Shown: piece by piece, positions 17,879 through 26,424 of the stretch
Position numbering within the stretch: position 1 is the first letter of the stretch
Layout: each line of letters begins with the position of its first letter
Assembly (NCBI RefSeq): GCF_001969385.1
Contig: NZ_CP014796.1
Coordinates: 868,001-932,000 of the forward strand
DNA from: Salipiger profundus
Lineage (GTDB): Bacteria; Pseudomonadota; Alphaproteobacteria; Rhodobacterales; Rhodobacteraceae
Length of the DNA: 64,000 nt
Reading direction: 5' to 3'
The notes under the pieces: generated by a model
Told to the model about the DNA's origin: nothing
The model's input: only the letters and a program-made list of their open reading frames with translations
Databases searched by the model: none
Made by a program: the position numbers and the translations under genes

Positions 17879-18250
17879 GTGAACGTTCTGATTGTCGAAA
17901 GCCGTGAAGAGCTTGCGACGCTCTGGCAGCGCCATCTCGAAAGGATGGGTGCGCGGGTGCATCTCGCGGTGTCTCAGAACGCCGCGACCGCGCTCCTGCA
18001 CGAGGTCGACTTCCAGATCATCGTTCTCGATCTCGTGCTCGACGACGGCAGCGCGCTGGCGGTCGCCGATTTCGCGAGCTACCGCCAGCCGGACACGCGT
18101 GTGATCTTCGTGACCAACACGTCGTTTTTCTCGGACGGGTCGATCTTCCGGCACTGCGCGAATGCCTGCGCCTACCTGCCGAGCGCGACACCGCCCGCCG
18201 ATCTCGCCACGATGGTCGAGCATTACGGGCAGAGCACGCCCGGAGCCTGA
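17879..18250 (+). CDS. Stand-alone atypical receiver-domain protein
   Basis: A 123-aa single receiver domain with no output domain. The start GTG at 17879 follows GGAGGG at ideal spacing and gives the usual VNVLIVES opening; an in-frame ATG at 17846 is less likely. A phospho-acceptor Asp is present in IIVLDLVLDDGSAL, but the acidic pair near the N-terminus is ES instead of DD, and the conserved Lys near the C-terminus is missing (YLPSATPP). It may be phosphorylated poorly or act as a pseudo-receiver. The AT-rich DNA upstream probably contains its promoter. Function is unknown. Confidence 0.8.
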   Translation: MNVLIVESREELATLWQRHLERMGARVHLAVSQNAATALLHEVDFQIIVLDLVLDDGSALAVADFASYRQPDTRVIFVTNTSFFSDGSIFRHCANACAYLPSATPPADLATMVEHYGQSTPGA

Positions 18251-18271
18251 GGCCGGACGCGCGCGCCGTGG

Positions 18272-19258
18272 TCAGGCGGCGGCGAGCCGGTCGCGGCCGT
18301 GCGGCGCCATGAGGTCGAGGTCCGGCCCCACCGGGATGATCCGCTCGGGATTGATCATGTCGTGACTGTAGTAGTAGTGCCGCTTGATGTGGTCGAAATG
18401 TACCGTGTCCGCCACGCCGGGCCACTGGTAGAGTTCGCGCGTGTAGCCCCAGATCGACGGATAGTCGACGATACGGCGCTTGTTGCACTTGAAGTGGCAC
18501 TCGTAGACCTGATCGAACCGGATGAGCGTGGTGAACAGCCGCCAGTCGGCCTCGGTGATCCGGTCTCCCATCAGGTAGCGCCGGCTCGAAAGCCGCTCCT
18601 CGATCCAGTCGAGCGTCTCGAACAGCGGGCCGACGGCCTCTTCATAGGCCTTCTGCGAGGTCGCGAAGCCGGCCTTGTAGACGCCGTTGTTGACCGTGTC
18701 GTAGATCCGCTCGTTCACCGGCTCGATGGCCTCGCGCAGTTCTTCGGGCCAGTAGTCGTCATGGTTGCCGGTCACGCCGTCAAAGGCCGAGTTCAGCATC
18801 CGGATGATCTCGGCGCTCTCGTTCGACACGATGGTCTCGCGCTGCTTGTCCCAGAGCACGGGCACGGTCACGCGACCCGACATGCCCGGATCCACCTTGA
18901 GGTAGATGTCGCGCAGGAACGGCAGGTCGTAGAGATCGTCGCCCGTCGCTCCGGCAAAATCCCTGTCGAAGGTCCAGCCGTCCGAAAGCATCTCCGGGTG
19001 GACAACGCTGACGCCGATGATGTCCTCGAGCCCCTTGAGGGCGCGGAAGATCAGCGTTCGGTGCGCCCAGGGGCAGGCATAGCTGACGTAGAGATGGTAG
19101 CGGTTGGCCTCGGCCGGAAAGCCGCCCTCGCCGCTCGGTCCGGGGCTTCCGTCCGGAGTGATCCAGTTGCGAAAGCCGGTGACCCAGCGTTCGAACTTGC
19201 CGTGTTCGTTGGTGTAGTCCCAGCGGTCATGCCACTGGCCGTCGACGAGAAGGCCCAT
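18272..19258 (-). CDS. Glutathione S-transferase, glutathionyl-hydroquinone reductase type
   Basis: A 328-aa cytoplasmic GST of the Xi class (YqjG/ECM4 family), which reduces glutathionyl-hydroquinones. The active-site Cys lies in SYACPWAHRTLIFR, the glutathione-binding VPVLWDKQRETIVSNESAEI follows, and the long C-terminal helical domain carries ADWRLFTTLIRFDQVY. Length and motifs fit well. GGGAG precedes the ATG. It may detoxify quinones. The facing receiver gene converges on it with a gap of 21 bases. Confidence 0.9.
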   Translation of the reverse strand: MGLLVDGQWHDRWDYTNEHGKFERWVTGFRNWITPDGSPGPSGEGGFPAEANRYHLYVSYACPWAHRTLIFRALKGLEDIIGVSVVHPEMLSDGWTFDRDFAGATGDDLYDLPFLRDIYLKVDPGMSGRVTVPVLWDKQRETIVSNESAEIIRMLNSAFDGVTGNHDDYWPEELREAIEPVNERIYDTVNNGVYKAGFATSQKAYEEAVGPLFETLDWIEERLSSRRYLMGDRITEADWRLFTTLIRFDQVYECHFKCNKRRIVDYPSIWGYTRELYQWPGVADTVHFDHIKRHYYYSHDMINPERIIPVGPDLDLMAPHGRDRLAAA

Positions 19259-19643
19259 CGGTAAATCTCCCTTGCTTTGGGAGGGAATCTAGCTGCCAGG
19301 AGCCTTCGGACAATTCCGGGGCCGCGCGCAGGGTCTTCGCGCGGGCGCACATAGGGGGTCGTGCGTGGAAAACGTGATGCAGCGAGCTCAAGGTGCATCA
19401 CCTCGCTGCTCTGCACGCCCCGGTGCGAAAGAGCGCCGTCGGCAGCCCGCGGGGTCGCGAGCTTCACAGCGAACCTTTCGGTTTATCGCCGCCATGTCCG
19501 CATGACCTCGACAGGTCGCGCCCGCCTCACCAGATGGCCAGCCCGGTGGGGCGGGCTGCCGATGGCGCGGCGGCGCTGCGCGCCTAGAATCCGCGCGGGT
19601 GCGCCGCTTGTAGGGTGGGTTATCAACCCACCACCCCCGAAGA
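19259..19643. other. Intergenic region (385 bases) with several hairpins, no gene seen
   Basis: The gap lies between the GST gene and a small membrane-protein gene, both on the minus strand. It holds the palindromic repeat at 19614-19632, a CAGCCCG/CGGGCTG hairpin at 19539-19558 and a GGCGCG/CGCGCC stem near 19564-19583. Open frames across it have no recognisable protein character. Confidence 0.6.
19614..19632. repeat. Palindromic repeat, copy 1 of 2 (GGTGGGTT...AACCCACC)
   Basis: Arms GGTGGGTT and AACCCACC around loop ATC. A second, longer copy lies at 51624-51646. Both are intergenic and both are preceded by an AGGG or TAGGG context, so they look like members of a dispersed palindromic family. 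Confidence 0.6.
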
Positions 19644-19880
19644 CTACCGCCGCATGTAGAGGCGCCAGAGCCAGATCAGCAGCATCGCGCCCAGCACCGC
19701 GCCGACGAGCCCCGCGAGGGCACCGGTGATCGCCACGACGAACCGCAGCACGAGCCCGCCGATGACCGCGCCGGCCATGCCGATTGCGACGGTCTCGACC
19801 ACGCCGGTTCGCACCTGCATGAACCGCGTCGCGAGAAACCCCGCCGCCGCGCCGATGATGATGAGCCAGACAACCGACAT
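19644..19880 (-). CDS. GlsB/YeaQ/YmgE-family small membrane protein
   Basis: A 78-aa integral inner-membrane protein with three glycine-rich hydrophobic segments (VVWLIIIGAAAGFLA, VAIGMAGAVIGGLVL, LVGAVLGAMLLIWLW). This is the usual pattern of the transglycosylase-associated stress protein family. The start MSVVWLII at 19880 was chosen as the family N-terminus; the frame runs 13 codons further upstream. It lies downstream of fmt with a possible 35-codon frame between them. Its biochemical role is not known. Confidence 0.82.
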   Translation of the reverse strand: MSVVWLIIIGAAAGFLATRFMQVRTGVVETVAIGMAGAVIGGLVLRFVVAITGALAGLVGAVLGAMLLIWLWRLYMRR

Positions 19881-19884
19881 GATC

Positions 19885-19992
19885 TCAGCGCTTCCCGCGC
19901 CACTGGTTTGCCGCGCCAACCGTCGCCCCGGCCGAAGAGACGATGACCCCTCCCCGAAGCGCCCCGAAGCCGATGCCGCACGCCGGGCCCAT
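19885..19992 (-). CDS. Possible 35-aa small protein coupled to fmt
   Basis: The ATG overlaps the fmt stop codon (TGATG), and the frame ends five bases before the start of the next membrane-protein gene. The peptide begins [15 protein letters not shown] and ends ANQWRGKR, with a glycine-rich hydrophobic middle. The tight fit between two genes suggests a real coupled small protein, but I recognise no family and the frame could be chance. Confidence 0.3.
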   Translation of the reverse strand: MGPACGIGFGALRGGVIVSSAGATVGAANQWRGKR

Positions 19993-20906
19993 CAGCCCGC
20001 CCCCAGTACGGTGCCGCGCGGGATCGCCATGCCGCGCAGGAAGCTGTCGGCGTCCTGCGCGCCCCGCCCGGCGCGCTGCGCCCGCGTGACCTGCACTGCG
20101 CCGCTGCCGCAGGCGATGACAAAGGCATCGTCCAGCGCCTCGCCCGGCGTGCCGGTGCCCTCGACCACCCGCGCCCCGAGCAGCTTGATCCGGTCCTCTT
20201 CGCGCATCGTCCAGGCGCCCGGGAAAGGCGCCAGCCCACGGATCTGGCGCGAGACCTCCTCCGCGGGCCGCGACCAGTCCACCGCTGCTTCGGCCTTGTC
20301 GATCTTGCTGGCGTAGGTCACGCCCTCCTCGGGCTGCGGCTCCGGCGAGAGCGTGTCGAGCCGCGCCAGCGCCTCGACGATCAGCCGCGCGCCCATGGCG
20401 CTCAGCCGGTCGTGCAGCGCGCCGGTGGTCTCGTCCCGACCGATCTCGGTGGCCTCGCGAAGCAGCACCGGGCCGGTGTCGAGCCCCGCCTCCATCTGCA
20501 TGATGCAGATGCCGGTCTCGGCATCGCCGGCCATGATCGCCCGGTGGATGGGGGCTGCCCCCCGCCAGCGCGGCAGCAGCGAGGCGTGGATGTTCAGGCA
20601 GCCGTGGGACGGCGCGTCCAGCACCGGCTGCGGCAGGATCAGCCCGTAGGCGACCACGACGGCCACGTCGGCGTTCAGCGCGGCGAAGCGCGCCTGCTCG
20701 TCGTCCGACTTCAGGCTCTTCGGGGGCCGCACCTCGAGCCCCAGCGCCTCGGCGCGGGCGTGCACCGGCGTCGGACGGTCCTTCTTGCCGCGCCCGGCGG
20801 GGCGCGGCGGCTGGCAGTAGACGGCGGCGATCTCGTGCCCGGCCTCGACCAGCGCGTCGAGCACCGGCACCGAGAAATCGGGCGTTCCCATGAAGATCAC
20901 ACGCAT
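19992..20906 (-). CDS. fmt: Methionyl-tRNA formyltransferase
   Basis: A 304-aa enzyme that formylates initiator Met-tRNA with 10-formyl-tetrahydrofolate. The start [19 protein letters not shown], the folate/catalytic block [19 protein letters not shown] with the essential Asn and His, and the C-terminal tRNA-binding domain are all intact. Length is normal. The peptide deformylase gene def, often next to it, is absent here; an ABC importer operon lies upstream on the same strand with a gap of 85 bases. The stop codon overlaps a small downstream frame. Confidence 0.96.
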   Translation of the reverse strand: MRVIFMGTPDFSVPVLDALVEAGHEIAAVYCQPPRPAGRGKKDRPTPVHARAEALGLEVRPPKSLKSDDEQARFAALNADVAVVVAYGLILPQPVLDAPSHGCLNIHASLLPRWRGAAPIHRAIMAGDAETGICIMQMEAGLDTGPVLLREATEIGRDETTGALHDRLSAMGARLIVEALARLDTLSPEPQPEEGVTYASKIDKAEAAVDWSRPAEEVSRQIRGLAPFPGAWTMREEDRIKLLGARVVEGTGTPGEALDDAFVIACGSGAVQVTRAQRAGRGAQDADSFLRGMAIPRGTVLGAG

Positions 20907-20991
20907 CGGCCGGCTCCCTCGTTGTCGATCTTGGCGATTGCTGCCCCCGAGATAGGGCGTCGGGGCGCAAATCGCCAGAGCGCGGGTGGCC

Positions 20992-21957
20992 TCAGCGCTC
21001 CTTCACGTAGGGCTCGCCGCCGGCGCGCGGCGGGATCGCCTTGCCGACGAAGCCCGCGAGGATGACCACGGTCAGGATGTAGGGCAGCGCGTCCATCACC
21101 TGCACCGGGATGGTGATCCCGCCGAGGTCGATGTTCTGGAAACGCAGCGCCACCGCCTGCAGCAGGCCGAAGAGCAGGCAGGCGAAGAGCGCATACCACG
21201 GCCGCCACTTGGCGAAGATCAGCGCCGCCAGCGCGATGTAGCCGCGCCCCGCCGTCATCTCGCGCACGAAGCCTGCCTGCAGGCCGGTGGCGAGATAGGC
21301 CCCCGCGAGCCCGCAGAGCACGCCGCAGATCACGATGGCCGCGTAGCGCAGCCCGACGACCGAGACGCCGGCGGTGTCGACCGCCTCGGGCGCCTCGCCG
21401 ACCGCGCGCAGGCGCAGGCCGAAACGGGTGCGGAACAGCACGAACCACGTCAGCGGCACCATCAGGAAGGCGACGTAGACCAGCGCCGAATGACCCGAGA
21501 TCAGCTCGGCATAGATCGGCCCGAGCACCGGCACGCCCGAGAGCGCCTCGGCGAAGGGAAGCGTGATCGGCTCGAAGCGTCCGCCGCCGATCAGCGAGGG
21601 CGTACGCCCGCCCTGCCCGAACCAGTCCTGCGCGATGAGCACCGTGAGGCCGGAGGCAAGGAAGTTGATCGCCACCCCCGAGATCAGCTGGTTGCCCCGG
21701 AAGGTGATCGAGGCCAGCCCGTGGATGCCGCTCATGAAGGTCGCGGCGACGATCCCGGCCAGCAGGCCCAGCCAGACAGACCCGGTCACCGCCGCAATGG
21801 CGGCGGAGGCGAAGGCTGCGGCGAGCATCTTGCCCTCGAGCCCGATGTCGATGACCCCGGAGCGTTCCGAGAACAGGCCCGCGAGACAGGCCAGCAGCAG
21901 CGGCGTGGCAAGGCGCACGGTGGAGTCGAGCACCTGCAGAAGCGTTGCGAAATCCAT
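20992..21957 (-). CDS. ABC transporter permease, BMP/nucleoside-type importer (subunit 2)
   Basis: A 321-aa inner-membrane permease of the branched-chain/ribose permease family. It has about eight to ten hydrophobic segments and the [19 protein letters not shown] block that recurs in NupQ/YufQ-type permeases. Its ATG overlaps the stop of the preceding permease by one base, so the two form an obligate pair. With the ATPase and BMP-type binding protein upstream it makes a complete importer. The likely substrates are nucleosides or purine-like compounds. Confidence 0.9.
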   Translation of the reverse strand: MDFATLLQVLDSTVRLATPLLLACLAGLFSERSGVIDIGLEGKMLAAAFASAAIAAVTGSVWLGLLAGIVAATFMSGIHGLASITFRGNQLISGVAINFLASGLTVLIAQDWFGQGGRTPSLIGGGRFEPITLPFAEALSGVPVLGPIYAELISGHSALVYVAFLMVPLTWFVLFRTRFGLRLRAVGEAPEAVDTAGVSVVGLRYAAIVICGVLCGLAGAYLATGLQAGFVREMTAGRGYIALAALIFAKWRPWYALFACLLFGLLQAVALRFQNIDLGGITIPVQVMDALPYILTVVILAGFVGKAIPPRAGGEPYVKER

Positions 21958-23051
21958 CAGCCGTTCCTCCGCCGGGTCGCCATGAAGATCCGCTCGAGCG
22001 GCATCCGCACCATGTTGTCGAGCGCCCCGGTGAACAGGATCACCAGCGCCTGGATCACGGTGATGAGCTCACGCGGGATGTTGGTCCAGAGCGCCAGTTC
22101 GGCCCCGCCCTGGTAGAGGAAGCCGAAGAGCAGCGCGGCGAGGAATATCCCCACCGGGTGCGACCGCCCCATGAGCGCCACGGCGATGCCGATGAAGCCC
22201 GCGCCCTCGGTGGCGTTCATCACCAGCCGTTCGGCCTCGCCCATGGTGGTGTTGAGGGCCATCATGCCGGCCAGCCCGCCGGATATGAGCATCGCGACGA
22301 CCGTGATGCGCACCGGCGAGATGCCGGCGTATTTCGCGGCGCTCTCGGAATGGCCGAAGGCGCGGATCTCGTAGCCGAGCTTGGTGCGCCACATCAAGAA
22401 CCAGAAGGCGATGCAGGCAAGGATCGCGAGAAAGAAGGTCACGTTCGCCGGCGAGCCCCGGAACAGCGGGTTGTCGGCGGTGGCGAACAGGTCCTGGAAG
22501 GTCGGCAGATGCGTCGCCTCGGGGAACGGCGCGGTGGCCGGGTCCATGGCGCCCGCCGGGCGCAGCAGGTTGACCAGCACGTAGTTCAGCACCGCGGCGG
22601 CGATGAAGTTGAACATGATCGTGGTGATCACGATGTGGCTGCCGCGCTTGGCCTGCAGGTAAGCCGGGATCAGCGCCCAGAGCGCACCGAAGGCCGCCGC
22701 CGCCACGGTCGCCACCAGCAGCGCGACGGTCCAGTGCGGGAACGGGATGAACAGGCAGACCAGCGCCACGCCGAGCCCGCCGATCATCGCCTGCCCCTCG
22801 CCACCGATGTTGAACATCTTGGCATGGAAGGCGATGGCGACGCAGAGCCCGGTGAAGATGAAGTTCGTGGTGTAGTAGAGCGTGTAGCCCCACCCGGCGC
22901 TGCGCATCAGCGCGCCCTGAACCATCAGCTCCAGCGCGTCGATCGGGTTCTCGCCGATCGCGAGGATCACCAGCGCCGACAGCACTGCCGCCAGCAGGAT
23001 CGAGATCAGGGGAACCAGGACCGCGTCGGCCCATGCGGGCATCTTATCCAT
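21957..23051 (-). CDS. ABC transporter permease, BMP/nucleoside-type importer (subunit 1)
   Basis: A 364-aa permease of the NupP/YufP type. It has an N-terminal membrane anchor (VLVPLISILLAAVLSALVILA), the conserved FHAKMFNIGGEGQAMIGGLG block and further membrane segments through the C-terminus. The start MDKMPAWADAV at 23051 has AGAGGCC upstream; the open frame reaches 23138 through non-protein-like sequence. It is overlapped at its stop by the second permease. A 100-base gap separates it from the ATPase gene upstream. Confidence 0.9.
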   Translation of the reverse strand: MDKMPAWADAVLVPLISILLAAVLSALVILAIGENPIDALELMVQGALMRSAGWGYTLYYTTNFIFTGLCVAIAFHAKMFNIGGEGQAMIGGLGVALVCLFIPFPHWTVALLVATVAAAAFGALWALIPAYLQAKRGSHIVITTIMFNFIAAAVLNYVLVNLLRPAGAMDPATAPFPEATHLPTFQDLFATADNPLFRGSPANVTFFLAILACIAFWFLMWRTKLGYEIRAFGHSESAAKYAGISPVRITVVAMLISGGLAGMMALNTTMGEAERLVMNATEGAGFIGIAVALMGRSHPVGIFLAALLFGFLYQGGAELALWTNIPRELITVIQALVILFTGALDNMVRMPLERIFMATRRRNG

Positions 23052-23152
23052 GTCCGGCCTCTTGTTTGTCTTTCGCGCCCGGGCGGCGCGGGTGCGTGGA
23101 GCGGGCGGGCATCGCGCAGCGTGCCGCGCGGGTGCCACGCCGCTTGCTGCGG

Positions 23153-24754
23153 TCAGTCATGCTGCTCGGCCTCCCGCGCCTCTTTGTCCTCGAGCGAGGC
23201 GTCGATCGCCTGGATCGGGTCGCCGCCCGGCATCTCGGTGACGCCCGCCATCAGCAGGCCCAGCTCGGTCTGGTCGGTCTCGTCGGGCAGGCGTTCGCCC
23301 ATGATCTGGCCGTCGAACATCACCGCAATGCGGTCGGACAGCGAGAAGATCTCGTCAAGTTCGACCGACACCAGCAGGATCGCCTTGCCCTGGTCGCGCA
23401 GGCGCACGATCTCCTGGTGGATGAACTCGATGGCGCCGATGTCGACGCCGCGTGTCGGCTGGCCGACAAGCAGGATGTCGGGGTCGCGTTCGATCTCGCG
23501 GGCCAGCACGATCTTCTGCTGGTTGCCGCCCGAGAAGTTCTTTGCGGCAAGATCCGGGTTCGGCGGCCGCACGTCGTAGCGGGTCATCTTGTCCTGCGCC
23601 TCGGCTCGGATCATCGCGTTGTTCATCAGCGGTCCCGACTGGTAGCGCGGGTCGCGGTGGTATCCGAAGACGGTGTTTTCCCACGCGGTGTAGGGCATGA
23701 TGAGCCCCTCGGTCTGCCGGTCCTCGGGCACATGGGCGATGCCACGGGCGCGGCGCGACTGCCCGTCGGCCTGCCCGCCCGCGAGCGGCAGTTCCGAGCC
23801 GTTCACCCGCACCGTCCCGGTGGCGTCGGCATAGCCGCCCAGCACCTCGAGCAGTTCCGACTGGCCATTACCGGCCACGCCGGCGACGCCGAGGATCTCG
23901 CCGGCGCGCACCTCGAGCGAGATGCCCTTGAGCCGCTCGACCCCGTGGCTGTCGGTGTGGCGCAGGTTCTCGACCTGCAGCACCGGCGCGCCGGGCTGCG
24001 CGGGCACCTTGTCGACCCGCAGCAGCACCTTGCGGCCCACCATCAGCTCGGCCAGCTGCTCGGGGCTGGTCTCGGCGGTTTTCACGGTCGCCGTCATCTC
24101 GCCCCGGCGCATGACCGAGACGGTGTCGGTGATCTCCATGATCTCGCGCAGCTTGTGGGTGATGAGGATGATGGTCTTCCCCTCCGACCGCAGGTTGTCG
24201 AGAATGCGGAAGAGGTGGTCGGCCTCGGCCGGCGTCAGCACGCCGGTGGGCTCGTCCAGAATGAGGATGTCGGCCTCGCGGTAGAGCGCCTTGAGGATCT
24301 CGACGCGCTGCTGGTGGCCGACGGAAAGGTTCTCGATCAGCTGCTCGGGATCGACCGAGAGCTCGTATTCCTCGGACAGCTGCTTCAGCACGCCGCGGGC
24401 GCGGGCGAGCGACGGGCGCAGCATCGGGCCGTCCTCGGCGCCGAGGATGACGTTCTCGAGCACGGTGAAATTCTGCACCAGCTTGAAGTGCTGGAAGACC
24501 ATGCCGATGCCGGCGGAGATCGCGGCCTGGCTGTCCGGGATCTCGGTCTTCTTGCCGTTGATCCAGACCTCGCCGGCGTCTGCCTTGTAGAAACCGTAAA
24601 GGATCGACATCAGCGTCGACTTGCCGGCGCCGTTCTCGCCGATGATGCCGTGGATCGTGCCCGGCATCACGCGGATCGAGATGTCCTTGTTCGCCTGCAC
24701 GGGGCCGAAGGCCTTGGAGATGCCCTTCAGCTCGATGGCGGGAGTGTCGGTCAT
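23153..24754 (-). CDS. ABC transporter ATP-binding protein, double-NBD, BMP/nucleoside type
   Basis: A 533-aa tandem ATPase that powers the importer. The first nucleotide-binding domain has IGENGAGKST (Walker A), LSVGHQQRVEIL (signature) and LILDEPTGVLTP (Walker B). The second has AGVAGNGQSELL, FSGGNQQKIVLARE and LLVGQPTRGVDIG, where the Walker B glutamate is replaced, as is common in the second half of this family. The ATG at 24754 has AGGAG upstream. A hairpin separates it from the binding-protein gene. Confidence 0.93.
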   Translation of the reverse strand: MTDTPAIELKGISKAFGPVQANKDISIRVMPGTIHGIIGENGAGKSTLMSILYGFYKADAGEVWINGKKTEIPDSQAAISAGIGMVFQHFKLVQNFTVLENVILGAEDGPMLRPSLARARGVLKQLSEEYELSVDPEQLIENLSVGHQQRVEILKALYREADILILDEPTGVLTPAEADHLFRILDNLRSEGKTIILITHKLREIMEITDTVSVMRRGEMTATVKTAETSPEQLAELMVGRKVLLRVDKVPAQPGAPVLQVENLRHTDSHGVERLKGISLEVRAGEILGVAGVAGNGQSELLEVLGGYADATGTVRVNGSELPLAGGQADGQSRRARGIAHVPEDRQTEGLIMPYTAWENTVFGYHRDPRYQSGPLMNNAMIRAEAQDKMTRYDVRPPNPDLAAKNFSGGNQQKIVLAREIERDPDILLVGQPTRGVDIGAIEFIHQEIVRLRDQGKAILLVSVELDEIFSLSDRIAVMFDGQIMGERLPDETDQTELGLLMAGVTEMPGGDPIQAIDASLEDKEAREAEQHD

Positions 24755-24782
24755 GGCGTGATGGGCTCCTGAGAAACAGGGC

Positions 24783-24807
24783 AGAGGCCGCGCGCCACGC
24801 GGCCTCT
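24783..24807 (-). terminator. Intercistronic hairpin after the binding-protein gene
   Basis: Perfect 10-bp stem AGAGGCCGCG/CGCGGCCTCT with a 5-base loop, between the binding-protein stop and the ATPase start. No T-tract follows. Such hairpins in importer operons often stabilise the upstream message, giving more binding protein than ATPase; that role is inferred. Confidence 0.55.
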
Positions 24808-24852
24808 CGTGTGTCTTGCGGGGCGGCGCATGGCCACCCCGTCGGTCATGAT

Positions 24853-25857
24853 TCAGAAGTTCAGCGCCGGGCAGCTGTCGTCCGACGAGTAGTCGTGGAC
24901 TTCGATCTCGCCCGAGACGATCTGGGCCTTCGCCTCTTCGACGGCGACCTTCATCTCTTCGGACACGAGATCCTGGTTGTTCTCGTCGAGCGCGTAGCCG
25001 ACGCCGTTCTCGGCAAGGCCCAGCACCATCACGCCGGTCTCCAGGTCCGCGCCCTGGGTCATCGCGTCCTGCACCGCCACGTCGACGCGCTTGAGCATCG
25101 AGGTCAGCACCTGGCCCGGGTGGACGTAGTTCTGGTTGCTGTCCACGCCGATCGACAGGATGCCCTCGTCGGCGGCGGTCTGCAGCACGCCAAGCCCGGT
25201 GCCGCCGGCAGCGGCGAAGATCACGTCGGCACCCTGGCTGATCTGTGCCTTGGCAAGCTCGGAGCCCTTCACCGGGTCGTTCCACGCGGCCGGGGTGGTG
25301 CCGGTCATGTTCGAGATCACCTCGATGTCGTCCGACACCGACTTGGCGCCCTGCGCGTAGCCGCAGGCGAACTTGCGGATCAGCGGGATGTCCATGCCGC
25401 CGACGAAGCCCACGGTGTTCGACTCCGACGCCATCGCGGCCATCATGCCCACGAGATACGAGCCCTCGTGCTCGGAGAACAGGATCGACAGCACGTTCGG
25501 GTGCTCTTCGGGGTTCACGAAGCCGTCGATGGTGACGAACTTGGTGTCCGGGTAGTCCGCCGCAACCGACGCGATGGGAGCGGACATCGAGAAGCCGGTG
25601 GTCACGACCGGGTTGAAGCCGGCCTCGGCGAAGCGGCGCAGGGCCTGCTCACGCTGGGCTTCGGACTGAAGCTCGATGTCGCGGTAGGACCCGCCGGTTT
25701 CCTCGGCCCAGGCCTCGGCGCCGTTGAACGCGGCCTCGTTGAACGACTTGTCGAACTTCCCGCCAAGGTCGTAGATCAGCGCCGGATCGGCCAGCGCGGC
25801 GCCAGCGGTCAGCGCGAGCGAGGCTGCAGCGCCGAGAAATTTGGTCATGAGGGTCAT
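24853..25857 (-). CDS. BMP-family ABC transporter substrate-binding protein
   Basis: A 334-aa periplasmic protein. The signal peptide MTLMTKFLGAAASLALTAGAALA is followed by the BMP/PnrA fold with DLGGKFDKSFNEAAFNGAEAW, GFVGGMDIPLIRKFACGY, WNDPVKGSELAKAQI and AAAGGTGLGV. No lipobox is present, so it is soluble instead of lipid-anchored. GGGAG precedes the ATG at 25857. It heads the importer operon and has a candidate promoter upstream. Known relatives bind purine nucleosides, but the ligand here is not proven. Confidence 0.92.
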   Translation of the reverse strand: MTLMTKFLGAAASLALTAGAALADPALIYDLGGKFDKSFNEAAFNGAEAWAEETGGSYRDIELQSEAQREQALRRFAEAGFNPVVTTGFSMSAPIASVAADYPDTKFVTIDGFVNPEEHPNVLSILFSEHEGSYLVGMMAAMASESNTVGFVGGMDIPLIRKFACGYAQGAKSVSDDIEVISNMTGTTPAAWNDPVKGSELAKAQISQGADVIFAAAGGTGLGVLQTAADEGILSIGVDSNQNYVHPGQVLTSMLKRVDVAVQDAMTQGADLETGVMVLGLAENGVGYALDENNQDLVSEEMKVAVEEAKAQIVSGEIEVHDYSSDDSCPALNF

Positions 25858-25931
25858 GTATTGCTCCCGGGTGGTGATGGCGGCGGGATCATGCGCGCCG
25901 CTCTTGTGCCTGATCAATGCAGATCGCGTCG

Positions 25932-25960
25932 ATCAAAGCCATGCGGGGGGAAAGGGTCAA
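25932..25960 (-). promoter_or_regulatory. Candidate promoter of the BMP importer operon
   Basis: On the minus strand TTGACC (-35) and TTTGAT (-10, 4/6) are 17 bases apart, about 75 bases upstream of the binding-protein start. Several GATC-containing half-palindromes overlap the region. Confidence 0.5.
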
Positions 25961-25989
25961 CCGGTTTTTGCAAAGGCTGACGCACCGTT

Positions 25990-26424
25990 TCAGCCCGTCC
26001 GGGCATGACCAAAGGTCAGCGCCTTTGCCATGAGCAGCGCATCGTCGCGCCCGCCCTCCGGGGTCCGGTAGTAACCCCTGCGCCGTCCGGTCTCGGTGTA
26101 GCCGCAGGCGGAATAAAAGCCCCGCGCGGGCAGGTTCGCCGCCGCCACCTCGAGGAACACCGTCACGGCGCCGCGCGCCGCCGCCTGCCGCTCGAAGGCG
26201 GCGAGCACCGCCCTGCCCTGCCCCCGCCGCTGACGGTCGGGATCGGTGGCAAGCGCGAGGATCTCGGCCTCGTCGACGATCACCCGGCCCAGCACGAAGG
26301 CCCCGTCCCCCGGCGTCAGCAGCGCGGTGGGATGCGACAGGGTCGCCGCGAAGTCCGCCTCGGACCACGGCTGCATGTGGCGGTAGGCCCGCGCCGAGAG
26401 CGCGGCGAGTTCCGAGGGGGTCAC
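25990..26424 (-). CDS. rimI: Ribosomal protein S18-alanine N-acetyltransferase family (GNAT)
   Basis: A 144-aa GNAT acetyltransferase. The acetyl-CoA motif A is QRRGQGRAVL, and FYSACGYTETGRRRGYYRTPEGG is typical of RimI. The start is a GTG overlapping the tsaB stop (GTGA), which is a normal coupled junction. The same frame is open upstream into tsaB only because tsaB carries a base insertion; I do not read this as a fusion. RimI next to TsaB is a widespread arrangement. The acetylated target may be ribosomal protein S18 or others. Confidence 0.88.
   Translation of the reverse strand: MTPSELAALSARAYRHMQPWSEADFAATLSHPTALLTPGDGAFVLGRVIVDEAEILALATDPDRQRRGQGRAVLAAFERQAAARGAVTVFLEVAAANLPARGFYSACGYTETGRRRGYYRTPEGGRDDALLMAKALTFGHARTG

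Noticed and set aside
23153..24754. Broken second ATPase domain (GQPT in place of DEPT)
   Set aside because: Loss of the Walker B glutamate in the second half is common in tandem sugar/nucleoside importer ATPases and does not mark a pseudogene.
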